Made by a program: the position numbers and the translations under genes. Under the pieces are notes generated by a model. That model saw nothing but the letters and a program-made list of their open reading frames with translations, was not told where the DNA came from and ran no database searches. From Streptosporangium lutulentum (lineage in GTDB: Bacteria > Actinomycetota > Actinomycetes > Streptosporangiales > Streptosporangiaceae), in contig NZ_JAUSQU010000001.1 of the NCBI RefSeq assembly GCF_030811455.1, positions 1,116,001-1,180,000 of the forward strand: 64,000 nt of DNA. Reading direction: 5' to 3'. Shown here one piece after another: positions 47,337 to 55,652 of the stretch (position 1 is the stretch's first letter; every line of letters starts with the position of its first letter).

Positions 47337-48793
47337 GCGTGGGCGTCGTCGGCGGCGGGGATGCGGCGCGCCCACACGCCGAAGAGGATGAGGCCGGCCA
47401 GCGGGAAGGCCGCGGTGGCCAGCAGGGTCGTGCCCAGCCCGTGGTCCAGGCCGCCGGTGGCGGCCAGGACACTGGTGAGAACGGCCAGGCCCATGCCGCC
47501 GCCCAGCTGCTGCAGTCCTTGGTTGAGGCCGGCGGCGGCGCCGATGTGCTCAGAGGGGGCCTGGTGCATGATGACGGCGGTGACCGGTGCGAAGGTCGCT
47601 CCCGCGCCCGCACCGAGCAGGATCGACGGCAGCAGCACCGTGACGATCGAGGTGCCCGGTCCGGCATCCGCTGCGACCAGTGCCATCCAGGTGATGCCCA
47701 GTGCCAGGCCCGACAGACCGGTGATGCCGATGGCGCGTTCCCCCAGGCGCGGCAGCAGCCGTGGAGTGAGCTGGTTGGTGGCGATCAGTCCGACGGTGAA
47801 GGGCACCAGAGCCAGCCCGGTCTGGATCGGGGTGAAGCCGAGGACCTGCTGGGTCAGCAGTGTGGTGAAGAACAGGAAGCCGACCTGACCGGCCGGGACG
47901 ACCAGCATGGAAAGCAGCGGGCCCGCGCTGCGCATGGAGGAGAAGAACGCCAGCGGCATCACCGGGTGCGGATGCCGCCGCTCACACGCCGCGAGCGCCG
48001 CGAGCGCCGCGAGGGCGACGGCGAAGGCGGCGAGCACCAGGGGGCTGGTCCAGCCGTGGTCGGCGGCAGAGGTGAAGGTGAAGACCAGAGCCACCATCGC
48101 CAGGATCGAGGCAGTGGCTCCGCCGATGTCCAATGAGGTGCGCCGACGTTCCAGTTCGGGAAGGTTGCGCAAGGTCCCGAGCAGGACCAGGACGCCGATG
48201 GGGGCGTTGACGAACATCACCCATTGCCAGCCCAGCGTCTGCGTCAGCACCCCGCCCGCGAGCAGACCGATCGCTGCGCCGGCGCCGACGGCGAGAACGA
48301 ACATCGCCATCGCGCGCGAGCGCTGCGGGCCAGGCGCGGTGATTCCCATGAGCAGGACCATCACACTGGGCGCGGCCACCGCAGCCCCCACCCCCTGAAG
48401 GGCACGCGCGGCCACCAGCAACCCCGCCGAACCGGCGAGACCTCCGGCGATCGAGGCGATCACAAAGACCGTCACACCGAGGACAAGGGCCCGGCGGGGG
48501 CCGATCATGGAGCCGACCTTGCCGCTGAGCAGGATCAGGCCGCCGAAGGTCAGAGCGTAGGCGGCGACGACCCAGGACAGACCGGCGCTGGAGAAGTCCA
48601 GATCGCGGCCGATATCGGGCAGGGCCACGTTCACGATCGAGGTGTCCACGACGAACATCAGCTGCGTCAGCACCAGGATCACCACGGCCGGCGCCACCGA
48701 GCCACGCGGAACGCTCACCATCGCATCCGTCGGCGGCGCCGGCGCGGTATCGGGCCCACCCGCCGGGGCGGTGGGCGAGTTGCCTCGGGTCAT
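47333..48793 (-). CDS. MFS exporter, DHA2 (14-helix) family
   Basis: 486 aa from ATG 48793, chosen for its AGGAGAGG ribosome site; the frame is open 99 bases upstream. About 14 hydrophobic helices, with VDTSIVNVALPDIGRDL in helix 1 (motif D1 of drug/H+ antiporters), GKVGSMIGPRRALVLG as motif A and ARALQGVGAAVAAPSVMVLL as motif C-like. DHA2 proteins export drugs and antibiotics by proton antiport. First gene of its operon, divergent from the XRE-cupin regulator across about 108 bases. Confidence 0.94.
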   Translation of the reverse strand: MTRGNSPTAPAGGPDTAPAPPTDAMVSVPRGSVAPAVVILVLTQLMFVVDTSIVNVALPDIGRDLDFSSAGLSWVVAAYALTFGGLILLSGKVGSMIGPRRALVLGVTVFVIASIAGGLAGSAGLLVAARALQGVGAAVAAPSVMVLLMGITAPGPQRSRAMAMFVLAVGAGAAIGLLAGGVLTQTLGWQWVMFVNAPIGVLVLLGTLRNLPELERRRTSLDIGGATASILAMVALVFTFTSAADHGWTSPLVLAAFAVALAALAALAACERRHPHPVMPLAFFSSMRSAGPLLSMLVVPAGQVGFLFFTTLLTQQVLGFTPIQTGLALVPFTVGLIATNQLTPRLLPRLGERAIGITGLSGLALGITWMALVAADAGPGTSIVTVLLPSILLGAGAGATFAPVTAVIMHQAPSEHIGAAAGLNQGLQQLGGGMGLAVLTSVLAATGGLDHGLGTTLLATAAFPLAGLILFGVWARRIPAADDAHA

Positions 48794-48901
48794 TGCACCT
48801 CTCCTGTCCTGCGTCATCGCCCGCGTCGGGGCGCCTGTTGACATGGTCAGGCGGCCTAAGCCGACAGGCAAAGATTCTTGCTGCGGTGGCAAGATAGGGG
48901 C
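48794..48901. promoter_or_regulatory. Divergent promoter region of exporter operon and XRE regulator
   Basis: 108 bases between two divergent starts. An inverted repeat TCTTGC-(7)-GCAAGA (48876-48894) lies just before the regulator start, and CGGC-CTAA-GCCG is at 48852-48863. Either may be the operator of the XRE protein; this is inference from position. Confidence 0.5.
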
Positions 48902-49510
48902 ATGGATGAAGAGACCGCATCGACGATGGCGGCGGTCGGGCCCCGCCTGAAAGGACTGCGCACTCAGCGCAACCTGTCGCTGACCTCCCTGGCACAGTCC
49001 ACCGGGATCTCCCTGAGCACGCTCTCCCGCCTGGAAACCGGTCAGCGCCGCCCCACCCTGGAACTTCTGCTCCCCCTGGCACGCGAGCTACGCGTGGACA
49101 TCGGCGAACTCATCGGGGCGCCGCAGACCGGCGATCCCCGCCTGCACCTCAAGCCCGTCACCCGCCACGGCATGACCATGCTGCCCCTCACCCGACGAGC
49201 GGGAAGCCTGCAAGCCTACAAACTGATCATCTCGCCCAGGACGCGCTCACCCGAGCCCGAGCAGTCCAGCCACGAGGGATATGAATGGATCTACGTCCTC
49301 GACGGCCGCCTACGCCTGGTCCTGGGCGACAACGACCTGATCATGGGCCCCGGCGAGGCCGCCGAATTCGACACCCGCACCCCCCACTGGTTCGGCAACG
49401 CCGACGAGAACCCCGTCGAGATCCTCAGCCTCCTGGGCCACCAGGGAGAGCGCGCGCACCTGCGTGCCCGGACCGTACGACCCGGGGGCACCGCGGCAGG
49501 TACCGAGTGA
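48902..49510 (+). CDS. XRE-family regulator with C-terminal cupin
   Basis: 202 aa from ATG 48902. N-terminal helix-turn-helix LTSLAQSTGISLSTLSRLETG (about 28-47) and a C-terminal cupin barrel with SSHEGYEWIYVLDGRLRLVL and the GPGEAAEFDTRTPHWFG second half, whose His could bind a metal or small ligand. Such proteins sense metabolites through the cupin and repress neighbouring genes. The obvious target is the divergent exporter-SDR operon. Confidence 0.93.
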   Translation: MDEETASTMAAVGPRLKGLRTQRNLSLTSLAQSTGISLSTLSRLETGQRRPTLELLLPLARELRVDIGELIGAPQTGDPRLHLKPVTRHGMTMLPLTRRAGSLQAYKLIISPRTRSPEPEQSSHEGYEWIYVLDGRLRLVLGDNDLIMGPGEAAEFDTRTPHWFGNADENPVEILSLLGHQGERAHLRARTVRPGGTAAGTE

Positions 49511-49617
49511 CACACGCACACGGGGTCGCCGTAGCTTCCAGCGCAAAAACAACGATTCCGTTGATCTCGGCCGGTGACGGGTCGCGGGCCTGACGACGCC
49601 GCGCGTACGGTCCGCGG

Positions 49618-49860
49618 GTGGCGACCAGGGAGGTGTTCTCGGCTGAGGAGTCGGAGCGGCTTCGACGGTTCCCGGAGGTGGATCGGACGGAGCTGATCCG
49701 GTACTTCACGCTGACCCCGGCGGACGAGGCGTTCGTGCGGCGGTTCCGCGGTCAGGGCAACGTGCTCGGCGCCGCGGTGCGGCTCCGCACGCTGCCATGG
49801 CTGGGGTTCGTACCCGACGACGTGCCGGAGGCACCAGCCGCGGCGGTGCTGACAAGCGCC
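49618..49860 (+). pseudogene. Tn3-family transposase N-terminal fragment
   Basis: From GTG 49618, about 80 codons resemble the N-terminal DUF4158 domain of Tn3-type transposases: EESERLRRFP, DRTELIRYFTLTPADEAFVRR, then LPWLGFVPDDVPEAPAAAV. The remaining ~900 residues are missing. The frame simply runs on into the terminator and tRNA genes that follow. A dead scrap left at the tRNA locus. Confidence 0.8.
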
Positions 49861-49881
49861 CGGCCGACCCGGAGCAACAAG

Positions 49882-49920
49882 AAGCCCCAGACTCTCGGCG
49901 TCTGCCGTGAGCTGGGGCTT
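49882..49920 (-). terminator. Hairpin downstream of the tRNA operon
   Basis: Perfect 9-bp stem AAGCCCCAG (49882-49890) / CTGGGGCTT (49912-49920) with a 21-base loop. On the minus strand it lies 37 bases after the last tRNA and is followed by CTTGTTG. Probably ends transcription of the three tRNAs. Confidence 0.65.
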
Positions 49921-49957
49921 TGCGTCTGCTTGACCAGGACTGGCCCGGTGTGGAACG

Positions 49958-50032
49958 TGGTGGACGATACAGGGATTGAACCTGTGACCTCTTCCGTGTC
50001 AGGGAAGCGCTCTCCCGCTGAGCTAATCGTCC
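49958..50032 (-). tRNA. tRNA-Val (anticodon GAC)
   Basis: Reads GGACGATTAGCTCAGC at the 5' end, with anticodon loop CTGACAC (GAC complement at 49998-50000), T-arm GGTTCAATCC and acceptor TCGTCC followed by A-CCA encoded in the DNA (CCA at 49958-49960). Last of three tRNAs on this strand. Confidence 0.95.
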
Positions 50033-50047
50033 GTGCTGAAAACCAAG

Positions 50048-50118
50048 AGGTGGAGACGGGATTTGAACCCGTGTACACGGCTTTGCAGGCCGTTGCCTCG
50101 CCTCTCGGCCACTCCACC
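50048..50118 (-). tRNA. tRNA-Cys (anticodon GCA)
   Basis: Acceptor GGTGGAG (50112-50118) pairs with CTCCACC (50049-50055). The discriminator is T, as expected for Cys. Anticodon loop CTGCAAA gives GCA, and the T-arm is GGGTTCAAATCCC. CCA is not encoded. Middle gene of the Gly-Cys-Val operon. Confidence 0.95.
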
Positions 50119-50143
50119 GGAGTGAGAGCCCGAAGACCCTTCG

Positions 50144-50215
50144 AGCGGAAGACGGGATTCGAACCCGCGACCCTCACCTTGGCAAGGTGATGCTCTACCA
50201 CTGAGCCACTTCCGC
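50144..50215 (-). tRNA. tRNA-Gly (anticodon GCC)
   Basis: Acceptor GCGGAAG (50209-50215) pairs with CTTCCGC (50145-50151). D-arm GGCTCAGTGGTAGAGC, anticodon loop TTGCCAA (GCC), T-arm GGGTTCGAATCCC. CCA is not encoded. First gene of the operon. Confidence 0.95.
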
Positions 50216-50290
50216 GTGTTTCCGCCGGATGTTCTCCCTGCGGCAACGAGAGAACTCTAGCGGGTTTTCCGGGTGGTCGTGTACCCGTGC

Positions 50291-50941
50291 TCAGTCCGGC
50301 CGGTGCGACTGGCGGGCGACCCCGCGTTCGACCGCGGGGAGGGTAAGGAAGATCTCCAGGATGCGGGTGAGACGGTGCACCTCGGTGCGGTGGAAGGCGG
50401 GACCGTCGGCGCGGGCCAGAAGGAGGGTCAGGGCCAGCGGGGGCAGCGGGGCGGCGATCAGGTGGAGGCCGGAGGCGAGGGTGGAGGCCGTCGGGCGGGC
50501 GGGGGTGTCGGCGGGGAAGGGCACCTCCTCGGGGGCACGCCAGCTGGAGTGGACGACCCTTCGAGGAGCCTTCTCGGTGCCGGCCGCGGCCCAGTCGGCG
50601 CTGAACAGCACCGGCATGGAGTCGAGCAGGGTGGCCAGGGCGCGATCTCCGGCCGTGGTGATGTATTTGAGGATCTCCAGCTCCGGATAGGTGTCCGGGC
50701 CGGCGCGCGTGCTCCACACGCCCTCGATGATCACTCCTGACACGCTCTCCAGCGCGTCGATCAGGGACTGCCTCGGAGCGGAGTCCGGCCAGTAGACGGT
50801 GATGTCGTCCAGCGCGCGGCCCTCGCCGCGATCGAGCACGACGATCTGGGTGATGTCCGCCCCGGCGATGCCGAGCACGCGGGTGATCCTGCCGAGGGAA
50901 CCCGGCTGGTCGAGCAGTGTGATCCGAAGTCGCAGAAGCAT
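50291..50941 (-). CDS. ACT-domain protein
   Basis: 216 aa from ATG 50941, with AGGGGGG 6 bases upstream; a GTG at 50959 is less well placed. The N-terminus is a clear ACT domain (RLRITLLDQPGSLGRITRVL, ADITQIVVLDRGEGRALDDI), the small ligand-binding fold of amino-acid regulated proteins. The rest (about 90-216) contains LEILKYITTAGDRALATLLD and has no enzyme motif I recognise. It is probably a stand-alone amino-acid sensor. It is 75 bases upstream of the tRNA-Gly start on the same strand, but a shared transcript is uncertain. Confidence 0.85.
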   Translation of the reverse strand: MLLRLRITLLDQPGSLGRITRVLGIAGADITQIVVLDRGEGRALDDITVYWPDSAPRQSLIDALESVSGVIIEGVWSTRAGPDTYPELEILKYITTAGDRALATLLDSMPVLFSADWAAAGTEKAPRRVVHSSWRAPEEVPFPADTPARPTASTLASGLHLIAAPLPPLALTLLLARADGPAFHRTEVHRLTRILEIFLTLPAVERGVARQSHRPD

Positions 50942-51031
50942 CCGCGGCCCCCCTGTCACGTCTGGTTACGCAATTACCACCATATCGAGGGGCGATTCGT
51001 CCAGCTCATCGCGGTGCGGTAGAAACAGCGA

Positions 51032-52153
51032 GTGGAGTCGTTGAAGTTGGGACCGCTCGAGGTCTGGCCGCCTGTCGTCCTCGCGCCGATGGCGGGGATC
51101 ACCAATGCGCCCTTCCGTACCCTCTGCCGCGAGCAGGGCGGCGGGCTGTTCGTCTGCGAGATGATCACGACGCGGGCGCTGGTGGAGCGCAACGCCAAGA
51201 CGTTCAAGATGATCCGGTTCGAGCCGAGCGAGAAGCCCCGCAGCATCCAGCTCTACGGGATCGACCCGGTGACCGTCGGCAAGGCCGTCCGCATGATCGC
51301 CACCGAGGATCTGGCCGATCACGTCGATCTCAACTTCGGCTGCCCGGTGCCCAAGGTGACCCGGCGGGGCGGCGGTTCCGCCCTGCCGTACAAGCGGAAC
51401 CTGCTCCGGGCGATCCTGCGCGAGGCCGTGGGCAACGCGGGGACGCTGCCGGTGACCATGAAGATGCGCAAGGGCATCGACGACGACCACCTCACCTACC
51501 TGGACGCGGGGCGGATCGCCGTGGAGGAGGGCGTCTCCGCGATCGCGCTGCACGGTCGCACCGCCGTCCAGCACTACGGCGGGACCGCCGACTGGGAGGC
51601 CATCGCCCGGCTCAAGGAGGCGGTGCCCGAGATCCCGGTGCTCGGCAACGGCGACATCTGGAGCGCCGACGACGCGCGGCGGATGATGGACAGGACCGGA
51701 TGCGACGGCGTCGTCGTGGGCCGGGGCTGCCTGGGGCGCCCGTGGCTGTTCGCGGACCTGGCGGCCATGTGCGACGGGAGCGACGAACGGCTCCGCCCCC
51801 GGCTGGGCGAGGTCGCGGCGACCATGGACCGGCACGCGACGTCGATGGTCGAGTGCTTCGACAGCGAGTGGCACGCCGTGGCCGACTTCCGCAAGCACGT
51901 CGGCTGGTATCTCAAGGGCTTTGTCGTCGGCTCCGACCTCCGCCGCCGCCTGGCCACCTCGGAGACCCTCGCCGGCCTGAGAGAGAGCCTCGCCGAGCTC
52001 GACCCCGACCAGCCGTGGCCCGAGGGCGTGGACGCGCCGCGCGGCAAGACCAACCCGCGTGACCGCGTCCACCTGCCCGCCGGCTGGCTGGACGACCCCT
52101 ACGATCTCGCCGTCCCCGGCGCCGACGCGGAGCTCGACACCTCGGGCGGCTGA
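51032..52153 (+). CDS. dusB: tRNA-dihydrouridine synthase (DusB-type)
   Basis: 373 aa from GTG 51032. FMN-dependent TIM barrel: APMAGITNAPFR at the start, catalytic Cys in LNFGCPVPKV, KMRKGIDDDH, ALHGRTAVQHYGGTADW, GNGDIWSADDA and GRGCLGRPWLF. It reduces uridines in the tRNA D-loop. The usual DusB layout is complete, with a C-terminal extension of 30-40 residues rich in Pro and Asp. It is divergent from the ACT gene with only about 90 bases between them. Confidence 0.95.
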   Translation: MESLKLGPLEVWPPVVLAPMAGITNAPFRTLCREQGGGLFVCEMITTRALVERNAKTFKMIRFEPSEKPRSIQLYGIDPVTVGKAVRMIATEDLADHVDLNFGCPVPKVTRRGGGSALPYKRNLLRAILREAVGNAGTLPVTMKMRKGIDDDHLTYLDAGRIAVEEGVSAIALHGRTAVQHYGGTADWEAIARLKEAVPEIPVLGNGDIWSADDARRMMDRTGCDGVVVGRGCLGRPWLFADLAAMCDGSDERLRPRLGEVAATMDRHATSMVECFDSEWHAVADFRKHVGWYLKGFVVGSDLRRRLATSETLAGLRESLAELDPDQPWPEGVDAPRGKTNPRDRVHLPAGWLDDPYDLAVPGADAELDTSGG

Positions 52154-52234
52154 CACCGCAGGCCCGGCGGCCTCGGCCGCGGACCTTCCGGCCGGCCGGG
52201 CACCCGGTCGGCCGTTCTGATCGACCGTCCCGGC

Positions 52235-52285
52235 GGATCGATCATCCCCGCCAGCCGACTGCCGCCGTGGATCGATCATCCCCGC
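52235..52285. repeat. 17-bp direct repeat upstream of the TRAP genes
   Basis: GGATCGATCATCCCCGC at 52235-52251 and again at 52269-52285, 34 bases apart (about three helical turns), in the 283-base gap between dusB and the permease gene. Each contains the palindrome GATCGATC. The spacing would suit a dimeric regulator. The rest of the gap is GC-rich without other signals. Confidence 0.6.
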
Positions 52286-52436
52286 GGGCCGGCCGTTTCC
52301 ACGGGCCGGGCGCTCCGGGGGGTTGCCCACTCCGGAGCCCGACGTGACGAGAATGTGATCAAGTTCCAACTGGATCTCGTCAACCGTCTGGGTACCCTGC
52401 CGTCAAGAGACGTGGCTCACATGTGGAGACGGCGGT

Positions 52437-54374
52437 TTGACGGGCACCACATCGGCAGATGAGTTGATCGCGGAGTTCGACGCGGAACGACCCGCCCGGC
52501 GCCTGCCGGGTCGTGTGGCGGCGGTCGTCACCGTGATCGCCCTCGGACTGTCGCTCTACGTGCTGTACTGGTCGTTCTGGCCCGGCCCCGTGGTGCCGTA
52601 CCGGATGGCCTTCCTCGCGGTCGTGCTGCCGCTCACCTTCGTCTGCTACAGGCGGGGAAGGCGGGACACCGACCGTCCGGGCGTCGTCGACTGGGTGCTG
52701 GCCGGGCTGTCGTTCGCGGCCTGCCTCTACCCGCTGGTCGTCTTCGACGATTTCATCCGGCGCGCGGTCGAGCCGACGACCCTCGACGTGGTGGCCGGGG
52801 CGGCCATCGTGCTGCTGGTCCTCGAGGCCTGCCGCCGCACCGTCGGCTGGATCCTGCCCGCGGTCTGCGTCGGGTTCTTCCTCTACGCCTATTACGGCGG
52901 CTACCTGCCCTTCGACTGGGTCATCGGGCACCGCGGCTACGGCATCGAACGGATCATCGTCTCGTTCGTGATGGGCACCGACGGCGTGTACGGCGTGCCG
53001 CTCGACGTGGCGGCCACCTACATCATCCTGTTCACCATCTACGGCGCGGTCCTCGACCACTCGGGGGCGGGGAAGTTCTTCGTGGACATCTCCCTGGCCG
53101 CCTTCCGCCGCTCGCGTTCGGCGCCCGGCCGTACGGTGACCCTCGCCGGCTTCCTGCTCGGCACGGTCAGCGGCTCGGGCGTCGCGACGACGGTGAGCGT
53201 GGGCAGCGTCGCCTGGCCGATCCTGCGCAGGGCCGGTTACCCGCCCGAGCAGGGCGGGGGAGTGCTCGCGGCCGCGGGCATCGGCGCGATCCTCTCCCCT
53301 CCCACGCTGGGCGCGGCGGCGTTCATCATCGCCGAGTACCTGCGGGTCGGCTATCTCACCGTGCTGATCTACGCGATGATCCCCACGATCCTGTACTACC
53401 TGGGCATCTTCCTGGCCATCGAGATCGACGCCCGCAAGTACGGCACGCGGGCGGTCGAGGTGGACGCGCCGAGGTTCTGGCCGCTGCTGCGCCGGTTCGG
53501 GTACCACTTCAGCTCGCTGTTCGTGATCGTCATCCTGATGGCCCTGGGCCAGTCGCCGTTCCGGGCGGTCGTGTACGCCACGGTGCTGGCCTTCGCGCTC
53601 TCCTTCCTCGACCCCGAGCACCGTCTCGGTCCCGCGAAGGCGGCGAAGGCCCTCGCCGCGGGCACGATGGGAGTGCTGCCCGTCGCGGCCACCTGCGCCG
53701 CCGCCGGCCTGATCGTCGCCGTCGTCACGCTCACCGGGCTGGGTCTCAAGGCGAGCTCGCTGATCGTCGGGGCCTCGGGCGGGATTCTCGTCGTCACCGC
53801 GCTGCTGTGCGCGCTGGCGGTGCTCCTGCTCGGTCTCGCCGTACCGGTGACCGCGTCGTTCGTCATCGCGGCGGTGATCATCGGACCGGCGCTGATGGGG
53901 CTCGGGGTCAGCCAGGCCGAGGCCTACATGTTCATCTTCTACTACGCCGTGCTGTCGGAGGTCAGCCCGCCCACGGCGCTCTCGGCCTTCGCGGCCTCGG
54001 CCATCACCGGCGGCAACGCCTACCGGACCATGATGGCCACCTGGAAGTACACGCTGCCGGCCTTCCTGGTCCCCTTCGCCTTCGTGCTGACCCCCGGCGG
54101 GTCGGCGCTGCTGGCCCAGGGGGCGGCGGGGGAGATCCTGGCGGCCACGGCGGTCTCGGCGGTCGCGGTGGCGGCGCTGGCCGCCGCCACCGGGGGCTGG
54201 CTGCTCGGCCCGGCGGGACTTCCCGAGCGGGTCCTGTGCGGGGTGGCCGCCGTCCTGCTGCTGTTCCTGTCACCCCTCCCGGCGCTCGCCGGGGCGGGCT
54301 TCCTGATCCTCGCCGTCGCCCTGCACCTGGTCATGAGAAAACGAGAGGCAACGCCGTCGACGACTCCCTCCTGA
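52437..54374 (+). CDS. TRAP transporter fused permease (4TM/12TM, TAXI type)
   Basis: 645 aa; TTG at 52437 is the best start, with GGAG 8 bases upstream. The first about 150 residues hold four helices (small DctQ-like part). The remainder is the large DctM-like part with GTVSGSGVATTVSVGSVAWP, AAAGIGAILSPPTLGAAAFI and LSEVSPPTALSAFAAS, the substrate and ion-path loops. TAXI-TRAP systems import organic acids or amino acids using an ion gradient. The permease precedes the binding-protein gene, the reverse of the more common order. Confidence 0.93.
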   Translation: MTGTTSADELIAEFDAERPARRLPGRVAAVVTVIALGLSLYVLYWSFWPGPVVPYRMAFLAVVLPLTFVCYRRGRRDTDRPGVVDWVLAGLSFAACLYPLVVFDDFIRRAVEPTTLDVVAGAAIVLLVLEACRRTVGWILPAVCVGFFLYAYYGGYLPFDWVIGHRGYGIERIIVSFVMGTDGVYGVPLDVAATYIILFTIYGAVLDHSGAGKFFVDISLAAFRRSRSAPGRTVTLAGFLLGTVSGSGVATTVSVGSVAWPILRRAGYPPEQGGGVLAAAGIGAILSPPTLGAAAFIIAEYLRVGYLTVLIYAMIPTILYYLGIFLAIEIDARKYGTRAVEVDAPRFWPLLRRFGYHFSSLFVIVILMALGQSPFRAVVYATVLAFALSFLDPEHRLGPAKAAKALAAGTMGVLPVAATCAAAGLIVAVVTLTGLGLKASSLIVGASGGILVVTALLCALAVLLLGLAVPVTASFVIAAVIIGPALMGLGVSQAEAYMFIFYYAVLSEVSPPTALSAFAASAITGGNAYRTMMATWKYTLPAFLVPFAFVLTPGGSALLAQGAAGEILAATAVSAVAVAALAAATGGWLLGPAGLPERVLCGVAAVLLLFLSPLPALAGAGFLILAVALHLVMRKREATPSTTPS

Positions 54375-54394
54375 AAGAGGGGCTTGACCCATCC

Positions 54395-54437
54395 GGAAGC
54401 GCGGCATCGTGCCGCGTTTCCCCCCGCCTGAAGGCGG
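54395..54437 (+). promoter_or_regulatory. Two intercistronic hairpins between permease and binding protein
   Basis: Hairpin 1: 12-bp stem 54395-54406 / 54410-54421 with loop TCG and one G-T pair. Hairpin 2: CCGCC-TGAA-GGCGG (54424-54437). They sit in the 87-base gap just before GGAGG of the binding-protein gene. Such structures can block 3' decay or partly terminate, letting the two genes be made in different amounts. Confidence 0.6.
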
Positions 54438-54461
54438 AGGTTTCCACACTGGAGGAAATTG

Positions 54462-55442
54462 ATGACCGTCAAACGCGTGGCCGTCCTGCTGGCCGCCGGG
54501 GCGCTGTTCCTCGGTGGCTGCGGCGGTGACCGATCCGCCGAGCAGGCCGCGGACCAAACCGCGGGCCAGCCCGCCGCGGGTAAGCGGCTGTCCATCGCCA
54601 CCGGCAACACCACCGGCGTCTACTACGTCCTCGGGGGAGGGCTGGCCGACCAGATCGGCAAGGGCATCCCCGGGTACCAGGCGACGGCCGAGGCGACCGG
54701 CGCCTCGGTGGAGAACATCCAGCGGGTCGTCAGGGGCGACTCCGACATCGCCTTCACTCTCGCCGACTCCGCCGCGGACGCGGTCGCGGGCAAGGACTCC
54801 TTCACCGCTCCCCAGCCGATCCGTGCCATCGCCCGCCTGTACGACAACTACACCCAGGTGGCCGCCACCACCGAGTCGGGGGTGAAGTCCGTCGCCGATC
54901 TCAAGGGCAAGCGGGTCTCCACCGGCTCCCCGAACTCCGGTACGGAGGTCATCGCGCTGCGCCTGCTGAGGGCGGCGGGCCTCGACCCGGACAAGGACGT
55001 CACCCGCCAGTCGCTGGGCCTGCCCGAGAGTGTGCAGGGCATCAAGGACGGCACCCTCGACGCCCTGGTCTGGTCGGGAGGTCTGCCGACCCCGGGCATC
55101 ACCGACCTGATGACCTCGCTGGGGGACAAGGCCGCCTTCGTCCCGCTGGACGGGGTGCTGCCCGCGATGCAGAGCGAGCACGGCCCGGTGTACGCCGCGG
55201 GCACGATCGCCAAGGATGTCTACAAGACCCCCGCCGACGTGTCCACGATCGCGGTGCCCAACCTGCTCGTGGTGAACGAGAAGATGGACCCCGCTCTCGC
55301 GGAGAGCCTGACCAAGTTGCTCTTCGACCGCAAGGCCGACCTGGAGAAGGTCCACCCCTCGGCCAAGGAGATCACCCGCGAGAACGCCCCCAAGACCGAA
55401 CCCGTGCCCCTGCACGACGGCGCGAAGAAGTACTACGGCTGA
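54462..55442 (+). CDS. TAXI-family solute-binding lipoprotein
   Basis: 326 aa from ATG 54462 with GGAGG 6 bases upstream. Lipoprotein signal: VAVLLAAGALFLGGCGG with the lipidated Cys about residue 20. The mature part starts with LSIATGNTTGVYYVLGGGLA, the hallmark of TAXI substrate-binding proteins, then GVKSVADLKGKRVSTGSPNSG. It captures the ligand outside the membrane for the permease at 52437. Members bind glutamate, 2-oxoglutarate or other acids; the ligand here is not predictable. Confidence 0.94.
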   Translation: MTVKRVAVLLAAGALFLGGCGGDRSAEQAADQTAGQPAAGKRLSIATGNTTGVYYVLGGGLADQIGKGIPGYQATAEATGASVENIQRVVRGDSDIAFTLADSAADAVAGKDSFTAPQPIRAIARLYDNYTQVAATTESGVKSVADLKGKRVSTGSPNSGTEVIALRLLRAAGLDPDKDVTRQSLGLPESVQGIKDGTLDALVWSGGLPTPGITDLMTSLGDKAAFVPLDGVLPAMQSEHGPVYAAGTIAKDVYKTPADVSTIAVPNLLVVNEKMDPALAESLTKLLFDRKADLEKVHPSAKEITRENAPKTEPVPLHDGAKKYYG

Positions 55443-55475
55443 CCCACCGAAGGCCCGGCGACGACGCGGCCGCCC

Positions 55476-55533
55476 GGACGACGGGGCCGCCCGCGGGAAC
55501 GGCCGTTCTCACCCGCGGGCGGCCCCGTCGTCC
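55476..55533. terminator. 22-bp perfect hairpin between convergent genes
   Basis: Arms 55476-55497 and 55512-55533 pair over 22 bases without a mismatch, with a 14-base loop. It lies after the TAXI gene (+) and beyond the end of the hydrolase gene (-), and would work in both directions. Confidence 0.85.
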
Positions 55534-55652
55534 TCGCCCTGATGTCGGCGCCGGCCGTGCGCCGTTCTCACCCCAGGGTGTATCCGGCCGCCTTCGCCCC
55601 GGTGCCGGCACCGGCCAGGCGCCGCTCTCACCCGCGGGCGTACCTGGCCGCC
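55501..55652. repeat. Degenerate 60-bp tandem repeats derived from a gene's 3' end
   Basis: Blocks starting at 55502, 55561 and 55621 all open with GCCG(T/C)TCTCACCC and continue with similar GGGCG / GGCCGCC text. The third block is the real 3' end of the minus-strand hydrolase gene. The other two look like older duplications of it, now partly used as a terminator arm. Confidence 0.65.

Noticed and set aside
47145..48136. Plus-strand frames opposite the MFS exporter and SDR
   Set aside because: They are shadows; the minus strand has DHA2 membrane helices and SDR motifs with proper ribosome sites.
49861..50190. Continuation of the Tn3-transposase frame into a 190-aa protein
   Set aside because: Beyond about 49860 the frame runs through a terminator hairpin and the tRNA genes, so it is not coding.
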